NCBI RefSeq assembly: GCF_003428625.2
Contig: NZ_QVQT02000003.1
Location: 1-64,000 of the forward strand
From: Paracidobacterium acidisoli
GTDB taxonomy: Bacteria > Acidobacteriota > Terriglobia > Terriglobales > Acidobacteriaceae
Direction of reading: 5' to 3'
DNA: 64,000 nt
Part shown: one piece after another, positions 46,881 to 58,510 of the stretch
Position numbering within the stretch: position 1 is the stretch's first letter
How the letters are laid out: each line of letters opens with the position of its first letter
Translations under genes and position numbers: made by a program
The notes under the pieces: generated by a model
The model's input: the letters and a program-made list of their open reading frames with translations, nothing else
Databases searched by the model: none
Told to the model about the DNA's origin: nothing

Positions 46881-47738
46881 CTACTGACGAGTGGTGCCGA
46901 GGGCGTTGCGGGCGAGCACCTTGTCGACGACCTTTTCAACGTCCTGCAGGAAGAAGCCGCTGGAGGCGGTACCGACGGCGACCTGAGGTGTGCTGTGGCC
47001 AAGTGCCCGGGCGATCTCATTCCAGCGCAGGATAGGGGATTCTGAAGGGAGGATGACCTTCATGCGCTCTCCGGCGGGTTCGGGGATAAGGAAGTATGCC
47101 GTCCAGATCAGCAGGACTGCAAAGAGGACAGCCTGCGCGATCCCATCGGTCATGGCGTGAAGACCGGGACGAGAGCTGTCGAGGGTGGAACTGACCAGTT
47201 CAATGGTCGCCTGGACGCCAAAGCCGAGTGCAATACCGAAGAGACGGCTGTGAAACGAGCGGCCGAGGCTGTGAATGACGAGGGCCAGGAAGAGCAGCAG
47301 GGATATCTCGAGAATGCTGATGCCCAGCGTGAGCGGTGCCATGGCGAGATGCGCCTGAAAGCCGCGCGTATAGAGGAGCAGAGACGCTACCACGCCGGAG
47401 ATGACGATCGAGACGATGGTGATCCAGCGGAAGGCGATGAGCGCGAGGCGGCGAAGGCCCGGCACCGGCTCCATGAGGTGCGCGAAGACTTCCTGCACGA
47501 CGAAGTAGACGGCCACCGTTTTGACGATGGAGGCGGCATAGAAGCCGATGGTATAGACCTGATGCGAGAGATGCAGCAGGGTGACAGCCTCAAAGAAAGC
47601 GAGCGACAGAAGGCGAATGCCGAAGTAGGTCGCGAGAGCAGGGAAACGGCGCATGCCTCCTGAACGGAGGAGCAGAGCCAGCAGCGACACCAGGAGTACC
47701 GGCTCGGCAATGATCAGCACGTGTTCCAACAGCGCCAT
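46881..47738 (-). CDS. Multi-pass membrane protein of unknown function
   Basis: 285 residues with about six to seven hydrophobic helices between residues 8 and 215 (for example HVLIIAEPVLLVSLLALLL, GISILEISLLLFLALVI, GIAQAVLFAVLLIWTAYFLI) and a soluble C-terminal 60 residues (PSESPILRWNEIARALGH ... FFLQDVEKVVDKVL). I do not recognise the family. Divergent from gyrB. Confidence 0.75.
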   Translation of the reverse strand: MALLEHVLIIAEPVLLVSLLALLLRSGGMRRFPALATYFGIRLLSLAFFEAVTLLHLSHQVYTIGFYAASIVKTVAVYFVVQEVFAHLMEPVPGLRRLALIAFRWITIVSIVISGVVASLLLYTRGFQAHLAMAPLTLGISILEISLLLFLALVIHSLGRSFHSRLFGIALGFGVQATIELVSSTLDSSRPGLHAMTDGIAQAVLFAVLLIWTAYFLIPEPAGERMKVILPSESPILRWNEIARALGHSTPQVAVGTASSGFFLQDVEKVVDKVLARNALGTTRQ

Positions 47739-50871
<3,133 letters not shown>

Positions 50872-50900
50872 GCAGAATCGGCTGTTGGAAGTCAGGAACA

Positions 50901-50942
50901 GGCCCGTATAGAGTGTTAGTCCTCTATACGGGCTTTATTTTT
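50901..50942 (+). terminator. Intrinsic terminator after gyrB
   Basis: Perfect 12-bp stem GCCCGTATAGAG / CTCTATACGGGC with an 8-base loop followed by TTTATTTTT. Confidence 0.93.
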
Positions 50943-51253
50943 GGGGCCGATAAGTTCTCTTTATATCTTTCGTTACTGCTATCTCACCGCCTATGGATTT
51001 ACCTCTTTTGCACCTTTAGCCTGCCTTATATGTGTACTAGTTATGCACGTTAATATTCCTACAAAATTTAATATTTATCCTGGTTTTCACTTCTGTTTTG
51101 TGAATCGCAGAAGATTTCTGAAGCAAACCGTATTACCGAAAAGTAAATAAGTGATTTTCATATCTGATTCATAATCCAGAACTTGCGTGAGAGACGGAAT
51201 TGTGGTTATGAGACCCCTTCAGTCCGGACACAGAATTGCATATCCCGGGTGTC
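50943..51253. other. AT-rich intergenic region before the TonB receptor
   Basis: Roughly 300 bases, visibly AT-rich from about 50960 to 51180 (runs such as TTTAATATTTATCC and AAAAGTAAATAAG) in an otherwise GC-rich window. An open frame at 50941-51150 has no ribosome-binding site and atypical composition, so it is not called. Probably a promoter region or relic of transferred DNA. Confidence 0.6.
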
Positions 51254-54200
51254 ATGAATCAGCTTTGCCTTTTCAGAGCTCAGTCGCTGCGTCATCTTTT
51301 TCTCGCGGTTGCGGCGGTTTTTCTGTTCGGCTCCCTTCCCGCATCCTTTGCCTGGGGACAGGCCACTAACCTTACCGGAGCCATTCAGGGCACGATTACC
51401 GATCCGGGCGGCGCACTGGTGCCGAATGCGACGGTGACGATCACGAACCTCGATACAAACGTCTCCAAGGCGGTTACGACGGACGGCGCCGGCAGCTATG
51501 CATCCGGTCCGCTTATTTCCGGAAACTATCAGGTAACGATTGAGGCGGCTGGGTTTGCCCAGATCAAAGCCACGATGGTGGTGCAGATTGGTCTGGTGAC
51601 GAACGGCAGCTACAAGCTGAAGGTCGGTGGCTCGTCGCAGGTGGTTGAGGTGAGTGCGAGCGCGATCCAGGTGGATCAGAGCCAGACGACGGTCTCGTCC
51701 GTTATTACGCCGGAGCAGATCAAAAACCTGCCGGTGCAGGGGCGGAACTTCCTCGATCTGGCGCAGTTGGAGCCGGGCGTTCAGTTACAGAGCGGCGAGA
51801 CGTTCGACCCGACGAAGGCCGGTTACTCGGCCCTGTCGATCGGCGGTGTCTCCGGGCGCACGACGCGTATTCTTCTGGATGGTTCTGACATTACCGATGA
51901 GACTGTGGGCACGACGATTTTTAACGTGCCATCGGGCGCTGTGGGTGAGTTTCAGCTGACACGGTCCACGGGCGATGCTTCGTCGGCGATCACGTCTTCG
52001 GGATCGGTGAACGTCAGCACCCCATCAGGAACAAACAGCTATCACGGGCAGCTCTTTTATAACTTTCAGGACAACGTGGCCGGCTTTGCAAACGCACCGA
52101 ACGGCCTCGATGCGCCGTTTCAACGCAATCAGTTCGGGGGCAATATCGGCGGCCCTATCCTGAAAGACAAACTGTTTATCTTCGGCGACTCGGAGCGCAT
52201 CAAGCAGGAGTCGGCACAGGTGGTGTCGCTGGCTTCGACCTTTTCTGCATTGAATTCGCAGTTCCCGACCTATCCGTCTCCTTTTCGCGATACCTATTCG
52301 ACAATACGGCTGGATTACAACGGTCCCTGGGGCGTGCACTACTTCGCACGCGGCAACTATGAAGTGAACAGCGTGGCGTCTACCTTCGGATATGGATATT
52401 CGCTTTATGCGAACCGTGACAACACGCCAGGTATTGCTTACGGTGCTGATTTTGTCACCGGCCACTTTACCCACAGCTTCCGCGGCGGTTATGAGAAGTT
52501 CCATAACCTCATCAGCGACCTGACGGGTGCAGATTCCGGACTTTACAATCCCTTCCCGAACATCGAACTGCATATTCCCTCCTCGGGCTTGTATACGGGT
52601 CCAAATCTTCTGGCACCGCAGCAGACCTACCAATCGGAGAAGCAGTTCCGGTATGACGGAAGCTGGACGAAGGGCGCGCATATTCTCCGTTATGGAGCCG
52701 GCTTTAACCGCATTCTGGGCGGAGGATTTGCATCCTTCTTCGGCATTGCGCCAGAGGTGGTGACGGGTACTTCCCCGATTGCTGGCGGCGACCCGAGCAA
52801 TCCTCTGGATTATTCGGCGGCGCAGGTTACGCTGGGCAATGGCCAGGGTTACTACACCGAAACACCGGAGTTTGGGGCACCGGCGGGCGGCCAGGGTGAC
52901 TGGCGTCTGGATATGTATATCGCCGACTCATGGAAGGTGACGCCGACCTTTACGCTGAATTACGGCGTGCTGTATCAGCGTGACACGGGCCGCTCGGATT
53001 CAGATCTAGCCCCCCTGCCATGCTCTGAGATTACGGTTTCGCCTGCTCCGTGCTCGGGTAATCAGTCGATTCTCGATCAGTTCGGTGCTGGCCTTGGAGA
53101 CCGGATCAATCAGCCGAATGGTGACTTTGGTCCACAGCTCGGCCTTGCCTATGCTCCGTCAGCCTTGAATGGCAATACGGTCTTCCGCGCGGGCATTGGC
53201 ATGTACTATGAGAATTTTGTCTTCAACAATGTGTTGTTTGACAGGCCCTTCAAGCTGCAGCAGGGTTTGTTCTCGGCGCAGGAACTGATCTGCGGCGGGA
53301 CGAACTCGTTCACCATGCCAACGGGTGAAACGGTAGACAGCTATAACGGTGTACCGATCTCTCAGCTTTGCTCGGAGCCTGTCGGACAGGCGGCTGATGC
53401 TTTTGCCGGGTTGCAGGCGGAATATCAGAAGTCAGCAGTCACTGCCGGAGCTCAGGCGAATCCAAATTTTGTAGGAACGACTCTGGCGATTCCGGCGGGA
53501 GCGGATTACGACGCATACGCGCCGCATCAGTTCACCACGCCGCGTTCGCTTCACGTAAACTTCGGCATTCAGCAGAAGCTGTTCAACGGTGGCGTGCTGA
53601 CGGTGGACTTCCTGCACCAGGTGGACTGGAAGTTTGAAGAGGCTGTGGACGTAAACCGCGTGGGAGCCGCACAGTACTTCGATCCGACGGCGGCGCAGGG
53701 CGCGATTAATGCGGTACTGAGCGCGTGCAATGCCTCGAACGTGCAGCAGGCGATCGATTCCTGCCCGGCGGATGCGTCCGGTCATGCGACCATCTTCGAC
53801 TTCGCAAACCCCGGAAATCTGTATCCTAACGGCTATTCCGGACCAGCAATGGATTCGGGAGTCGCACTGACGGGTGGATATCCGAACGCAGGAAACATTG
53901 CGTTTCCAGGTAAAAATCCGAATGTCGGGCAGGGACAGTTCCAGTTCCCGAGCGGTAAGTCGGCTTACGACGCTCTGCAGATTCAGTTCCGCGGGCAGAA
54001 GACCAATCCCTTCCCTGGCTTTACGCTCGGCAACCTGGAAGTCTCCTATAACTACTCGCGGTTTGTAACCAACGTGGGGGCAGCGGGAGCGAACGTAAAT
54101 GCACCTACGTCGGATCAGTACTTCACGCCGGGCGTGTGGGATTACAACAATCCGACACGCTATATCGGACGCGGATCGCTCGACCGCCCGCAGCAGATTT

Positions 54201-54907
54201 CGTTCGGCGGCTTTATTACACCGGTGCAGCCGTCCTTCATGCGGAAGTTCAGCACGGGACCGACGATCGGCATCATTGCGCACTTCTACTCTGCGCCGCC
54301 GTCGAGCCTGGTACTGGATGCAACGTCAGGCGACAGCGCACAGATCTTCCAGACCGACTGGACGGGTGATGGGCAGACCGGCGACATTGTTCCTGAGACC
54401 GATCCTGGTACATATATGCGAGCCACGAAGCCGGGCAGCCTGAACAAAGTCATCAACCAGTTCAATGCGAGGTATGCGAATCAGCTGACGCCGGCAGGTC
54501 AGACGGTTGTTAACAGCGGTCTGATTACGGCACAGCAGATGCAGCAGCTGGGTGGCGTGATGCAGCCGATGGCGCCAGCGTCGAACAGTGCGGTTCCGAA
54601 TGGAGACTTCAAGGAGATGGATGCGAGCTTTGCGTATCCGATCAAGCTGCGGTTCATTTCGGAGGGTGCAAGTATTGAGCCGACAGTGGCCTTCTATAAC
54701 GTCGCAAACTTCGGCAATTATGGTCCGCTCAACTCGGGTGGAAGCGCGACGCTGCTGAACACCTCCGATGTGGGAGCAGCCGGACTCTATCCGAACAGCC
54801 CGAACAGCTTCTTGAATCTGCAGCAGCTGCGGACGTCGCGCGGCTCGGGTACCTTCAATGAAGGCGGACCGCGCAGTGCGGAGTTCCAGTTGAAATTCAA
54901 CTTCTGA
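51254..54907 (+). CDS. TonB-dependent receptor, carboxypeptidase-regulatory-like N-domain
   Basis: 1,217 residues from ATG 51254. Order: signal peptide (~1-33, LAVAAVFLFGSLPASFAWGQ); beta-sandwich carboxypeptidase-regulatory-like domain (GAIQGTITDPGGALVPNATV ... GNYQVTIEAAGF, ~40-120); plug domain (ITPEQIKNLPVQGRNFLDLAQ, ~155-280); and a long outer-membrane barrel ending EFQLKFNF with a terminal aromatic. Acidobacterial Oar-like receptors of this type import bulky substrates using TonB energy. No SusD-like gene follows. A terminator separates it from the downstream esterase. Confidence 0.92.
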   Translation: MNQLCLFRAQSLRHLFLAVAAVFLFGSLPASFAWGQATNLTGAIQGTITDPGGALVPNATVTITNLDTNVSKAVTTDGAGSYASGPLISGNYQVTIEAAGFAQIKATMVVQIGLVTNGSYKLKVGGSSQVVEVSASAIQVDQSQTTVSSVITPEQIKNLPVQGRNFLDLAQLEPGVQLQSGETFDPTKAGYSALSIGGVSGRTTRILLDGSDITDETVGTTIFNVPSGAVGEFQLTRSTGDASSAITSSGSVNVSTPSGTNSYHGQLFYNFQDNVAGFANAPNGLDAPFQRNQFGGNIGGPILKDKLFIFGDSERIKQESAQVVSLASTFSALNSQFPTYPSPFRDTYSTIRLDYNGPWGVHYFARGNYEVNSVASTFGYGYSLYANRDNTPGIAYGADFVTGHFTHSFRGGYEKFHNLISDLTGADSGLYNPFPNIELHIPSSGLYTGPNLLAPQQTYQSEKQFRYDGSWTKGAHILRYGAGFNRILGGGFASFFGIAPEVVTGTSPIAGGDPSNPLDYSAAQVTLGNGQGYYTETPEFGAPAGGQGDWRLDMYIADSWKVTPTFTLNYGVLYQRDTGRSDSDLAPLPCSEITVSPAPCSGNQSILDQFGAGLGDRINQPNGDFGPQLGLAYAPSALNGNTVFRAGIGMYYENFVFNNVLFDRPFKLQQGLFSAQELICGGTNSFTMPTGETVDSYNGVPISQLCSEPVGQAADAFAGLQAEYQKSAVTAGAQANPNFVGTTLAIPAGADYDAYAPHQFTTPRSLHVNFGIQQKLFNGGVLTVDFLHQVDWKFEEAVDVNRVGAAQYFDPTAAQGAINAVLSACNASNVQQAIDSCPADASGHATIFDFANPGNLYPNGYSGPAMDSGVALTGGYPNAGNIAFPGKNPNVGQGQFQFPSGKSAYDALQIQFRGQKTNPFPGFTLGNLEVSYNYSRFVTNVGAAGANVNAPTSDQYFTPGVWDYNNPTRYIGRGSLDRPQQISFGGFITPVQPSFMRKFSTGPTIGIIAHFYSAPPSSLVLDATSGDSAQIFQTDWTGDGQTGDIVPETDPGTYMRATKPGSLNKVINQFNARYANQLTPAGQTVVNSGLITAQQMQQLGGVMQPMAPASNSAVPNGDFKEMDASFAYPIKLRFISEGASIEPTVAFYNVANFGNYGPLNSGGSATLLNTSDVGAAGLYPNSPNSFLNLQQLRTSRGSGTFNEGGPRSAEFQLKFNF

Positions 54908-54928
54908 CTTTGCCCCAGCAAGACGGGC

Positions 54929-54957
54929 GGGGAGGACTACGGTCCTCCCTTTTTATT
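54929..54957 (+). terminator. Intrinsic terminator after the TonB receptor
   Basis: GGGAGGAC-TACG-GTCCTCCC followed by TTTTTATTT; 8-bp stem. Confidence 0.88.
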
Positions 54958-55048
54958 TGATGGCCTCTGACAACAGGAAGCTTTCACAGACGGCTGCTCC
55001 TCTCGCATAGAATTGGGCGACTTCAAATTCTTTGCAGGAGCTGCCTCC

Positions 55049-56572
55049 GTGAAAAGAGTATGCCTTTCCGCTGCGATCGCCATTGCCTTATCTGCCGGTG
55101 CATTATATGCGCGTGCCGAAGTGACACTGCCGAGGATTCTGAGCAGTCACATGGTGCTGCAGCGCGATCGGCCGATTCATTTGTGGGGATGGGCTGATCC
55201 GGGCGAGCAGGTGACGGCGGCCCTGAACGGCACGAAGCAGACGACGAGGGCCGATGATCTGGGTAAGTGGAGCGTGTGGCTTGCGCCAGAGCAGGCGGGC
55301 GGACCTTATCAGGTAACCGTAGCAGGCACAAATACCATCACGCTGGACGATGTGATGATCGGCGATGTGTGGTTCGCTTCCGGGCAGTCCAATATGGAGC
55401 TGCCGCTGATTGGATTTCCAGGAAGCGCGGAGCTGCAGAATTCAGCGGAAGAGATTGCGCACGCGAATCAACCGCAACTGCGTCTGTTGCATATTCACGA
55501 AAAGGCGTCGGAATATCGTGTGGATGACATCGATACGACGTGGACGGACTGTACTCCGCAGACCGCGGCAACTTTCTCGGCCGCAGCGTATTTCTTTGGG
55601 CGTGATATCGCAGAGAAGGAACATGTGACGGTAGGGCTGATCGATTCGACGTGGGGCGGTACGCCGGCCGAGGCCTGGATAAGCCTCGAGGGATTGTCGG
55701 CTGACGCCTCCCTGATGCCGGTGTTTGCGACCTGGGCGACAATGACAGACCAGCAGCCGGATATGCCGCGCATTGTTGCGAAGGAGAAGCGGGAGGAAGC
55801 GCAGGCGAAGGCGACGGGCACGAGTGCGCCGTGGCACCCGTGGCATCCGAACCCTGCGTCGTGGGCTCCGGCCGCGCTGTACAACGGAATGGTGGCACCG
55901 GTGGTGAATTTTCCCATTCGCGGTGTGATCTGGTATCAGGGGGAGACAAACAGCGCGCTGGACCGGGCGGCAATGTATGAGCGGGTGTTTCCGGCACTTA
56001 TCCGGGACTGGCGCGAACAGTGGCGCCAAGGAGACTTCCCGTTTCTTTATGTGCAGATTTCGAGCTTCAGGTCCACACCGCATGAAGACTGGGCGGTCGT
56101 GCGCGAGGCGCAGCGACGGACGCTGGGTGTCGCCAATACTGCGATGGCGGTGACGATCGATATCGGGAATCCGGATAACGTTCACCCAGCCGATAAGCAG
56201 GATGTGGGCGCGAGGCTGGCTCTGGCGGCGAGGGCGCTGTCGTATGGCGAAAAGGTGGAGTACTCAGGGCCGGCGTTCCGGAAGGCGACTGTGGACGGCA
56301 CGGCAATGCGGGTGTGGTTTGATCATGCGGTGAGTGGATTGACCGCGAAGGGCGGTGAACCGACCGGGTTTGAAGTAGCCGGAGCAGATCACAAATTTGT
56401 AACAGCCACTGCGCATATTGACGGCGATAGCATAGTGGCGTCGAATGCTGCCGTACCGGAGCCGGAATATGTGCGCTACGGATGGCAGAATGCGCCGGTG
56501 GTGAACCTCTTCAACGGAGCAGGACTGCCGGCATCGCCATTTACGTCAGAGAAGCGGATTCCGCAGCCGTGA
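55049..56572 (+). CDS. Sialate O-acetylesterase-type SGNH hydrolase
   Basis: 507 residues from GTG 55049 (AGGAGCTGCCTCC upstream) with a signal peptide (CLSAAIAIALSAGALYARA). SGNH-type motifs: nucleophile Ser in ASGQSNMELP, WYQGETNS, and the C-terminal Asp/His pair DIGNPDNVHPADK. The N-terminal beta-domain (LPRILSSHMVLQRDRPIHLWGWADPG) is typical of the sialate O-acetylesterase family. Members also deacetylate xylan and other glycans, so the true substrate is unknown. It probably works in the periplasm with the upstream TonB receptor. Confidence 0.9.
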   Translation: MKRVCLSAAIAIALSAGALYARAEVTLPRILSSHMVLQRDRPIHLWGWADPGEQVTAALNGTKQTTRADDLGKWSVWLAPEQAGGPYQVTVAGTNTITLDDVMIGDVWFASGQSNMELPLIGFPGSAELQNSAEEIAHANQPQLRLLHIHEKASEYRVDDIDTTWTDCTPQTAATFSAAAYFFGRDIAEKEHVTVGLIDSTWGGTPAEAWISLEGLSADASLMPVFATWATMTDQQPDMPRIVAKEKREEAQAKATGTSAPWHPWHPNPASWAPAALYNGMVAPVVNFPIRGVIWYQGETNSALDRAAMYERVFPALIRDWREQWRQGDFPFLYVQISSFRSTPHEDWAVVREAQRRTLGVANTAMAVTIDIGNPDNVHPADKQDVGARLALAARALSYGEKVEYSGPAFRKATVDGTAMRVWFDHAVSGLTAKGGEPTGFEVAGADHKFVTATAHIDGDSIVASNAAVPEPEYVRYGWQNAPVVNLFNGAGLPASPFTSEKRIPQP

Positions 56573-56803
56573 AGGCCGCGCCCGTTTATGCGAAAGCAGG
56601 GACGGTCAACGGATTCTGCGAAGGATGGAATCCCTTCGTTTGACTTACCCTGCATGCCGGATTAAGCTCACCCTCAGCGCGAAGGGCGCTTCCAGTCCGC
56701 GGAAAGGGCCGTGCCCACCTTTGATTTTTCGACAATCTGACGAATCTTCTTTCCTGCCTGACCGGTGCGGACTGCCAGGCGTTTCACACGAAAGGAGCTT
56801 CGT

Positions 56804-58438
56804 ATGTCTGACAGGGAATTACCCCTCCGTCCCAACCTTGAACAATACAAAAAGCAGGCTCGCGATCTGGTGCGGGAGTGTGCGCAGAACCTTCCCGCAG
56901 CGCTGGAGCGCGTGCGAAGGCATCATCCACGTTTTCATTCACAGAAAAACCTCAATGGTTCACAGGTGAGCCGAACCGATGCGCAACTGGTGCTGGCTCG
57001 CGAGCATGGATTCGATAGCTGGCCGAAGTTCGCAAAGCATGTCGAGATGCTTGAGCGGATTCGCATGGTGGAAGAGCTGAGCGATCCGGAGTTGGCATTT
57101 CTGGAAATGGCGTGTGTGCCGCGGCATGGATGGCATGGATCGGGCACAGTGGAGGATGCGGAAGCGATTCGGACACGATATCCCGCGGTAACGACAGCGA
57201 ATATCTTTGCGGCTGCCGTCCTGGCGGATGAGGGCTCCGTGCGGGATTTTCTGCAGCGCGACAGTGGGCTGGCGATCGCAAAAGGCGGCCCGCACGGATG
57301 GGATGCGCTGACGCACCTCTGCTTTTCGCGGTATCTGCGGCTCGACAAAACACGCTCGGAGGCGTTTGTGAGAACGGCGCGGATGCTGCTGGACGCAGGT
57401 GCGAGCTCGAAGACGGGGTGGGTGGAGTGGATCGATCATCCAAATCCAAGGCAGACGTTCGAGAGCGTGCTTTATGGCGTGGCGGGCATTGCCCAGCATG
57501 TGGAGCTGACGCGGCTATTGATAGAGCGCGGTGCGGACCCGAATGACGAGGAGACTCCGTATCACGTGGCGGAGACGTATGACAATCGCATTGCAGAGAT
57601 TCTTGTCGAGAGCGGAAGACTGAATGAGACGAGCCTGACGACGCTGCTGCTGCGCAAGGCGGACTGGCATGATTATGACGGCATGAAGTATCTGCTGGAG
57701 CATGGAGCCAATCCAAATGGGTTGTTCGCTGGACGCTTTACTACGCTGCATCAGTCCCTGCGGCGCGATAACGGGATCGCAATGGTGGATCTGCTGCTGG
57801 ACCATGGCGCCGATCCTTCCATCCCGAACAGAGGGGACGGGCGAAGCGGGGTTTCGATTGCGATACGGTGTGGACGTCGAGACGTATTGCGGTCACTGGA
57901 GCGGCGTGGCCTGCTTCCCGCACTGCAGGGTGTGGAGCGGCTGATCGCAGCATGTGCAAAGGGCGACGATGAGGAAGTCCGGCGAATTGCGGCGAGTGAA
58001 CCGGAAGCGTTGCGGACCCTGCTGACAGAGGGCGCAACGCTGCCAGGAGAGTTCGCCGGAAACGGAAACATAGACGGTGTGCGCGCTTTGCTTGGTCTGG
58101 GAGTGCCGGTGACGGCGCTGTATCCGGGCGATCCTTATTTCGAGATTCCGAAGGACAGTACACCGCTGCATGTGGCCGCGTGGCGGCTGCAGCATGCGAT
58201 GGTCGCGTTTTTACTGGAGCGCGGAGCACCGGTGAATGTGTCCGATGGCAACGGGCGTACGCCACTGCAACTGGCGATACGCGGCAGTGTCGCTTCACAC
58301 TGGAAGGAGAGGCGCTCGCCGGAGCTGGTGCGTCTGTTGCTGGAGGCGGGAGCCTCGACGCAGGGCATCGAGATTCCCTGCGGCTATGACGACGCCGATG
58401 TGATGTTGAAAGAATACGGAGCAAAGGCTGACGTCTAA
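56804..58438 (+). CDS. Ankyrin-repeat protein
   Basis: 544 residues from ATG 56804 (GAAAGGAGCTTCGT upstream). The N-terminal ~75 residues are helical (LRPNLEQYKKQARDLVRECA; REHGFDSWPKFAKHVE). Later parts hold degenerate ankyrin units: HVELTRLLIERGADPND, DGMKYLLEHGANPN, MVDLLLDHGADPS, STPLHVAAWRLQHAMVAFLL and ELVRLLLEAGAS. No signal peptide, so probably cytoplasmic and protein-binding. Function unknown. Confidence 0.88.
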   Translation: MSDRELPLRPNLEQYKKQARDLVRECAQNLPAALERVRRHHPRFHSQKNLNGSQVSRTDAQLVLAREHGFDSWPKFAKHVEMLERIRMVEELSDPELAFLEMACVPRHGWHGSGTVEDAEAIRTRYPAVTTANIFAAAVLADEGSVRDFLQRDSGLAIAKGGPHGWDALTHLCFSRYLRLDKTRSEAFVRTARMLLDAGASSKTGWVEWIDHPNPRQTFESVLYGVAGIAQHVELTRLLIERGADPNDEETPYHVAETYDNRIAEILVESGRLNETSLTTLLLRKADWHDYDGMKYLLEHGANPNGLFAGRFTTLHQSLRRDNGIAMVDLLLDHGADPSIPNRGDGRSGVSIAIRCGRRDVLRSLERRGLLPALQGVERLIAACAKGDDEEVRRIAASEPEALRTLLTEGATLPGEFAGNGNIDGVRALLGLGVPVTALYPGDPYFEIPKDSTPLHVAAWRLQHAMVAFLLERGAPVNVSDGNGRTPLQLAIRGSVASHWKERRSPELVRLLLEAGASTQGIEIPCGYDDADVMLKEYGAKADV

Positions 58439-58449
58439 AGTTGCTGGTG

Positions 58450-58484
58450 CCCTGTCTCACGCTCAAAGCGAGCACGAGACAGGG
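58450..58484. other. Long inverted repeat between convergent genes
   Basis: CCCTGTCTC-AC-GCTC-AAAGC-GAGC-AC-GAGACAGGG: a 9-bp and a 4-bp stem separated by an AC/AC internal loop. It lies between the ends of the ankyrin gene and the EF-G paralogue. No T-tract, so it may act as an RNA 3'-end barrier for both strands. Confidence 0.6.
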
Positions 58485-58510
58485 ACACCGCATCCGTATA
58501 CAGGTGAGAG

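Noticed and set aside
50941-51150. 69-codon plus-strand frame after gyrB
   Set aside because: It begins inside the gyrB terminator tail, has no ribosome-binding site and lies in AT-rich non-coding-like sequence.
51254-56572. Reading the receptor-esterase pair as a sialic-acid utilisation locus
   Set aside because: No neuraminidase, NanA-type lyase or kinase is nearby, and the esterase family acts on many acetylated glycans.
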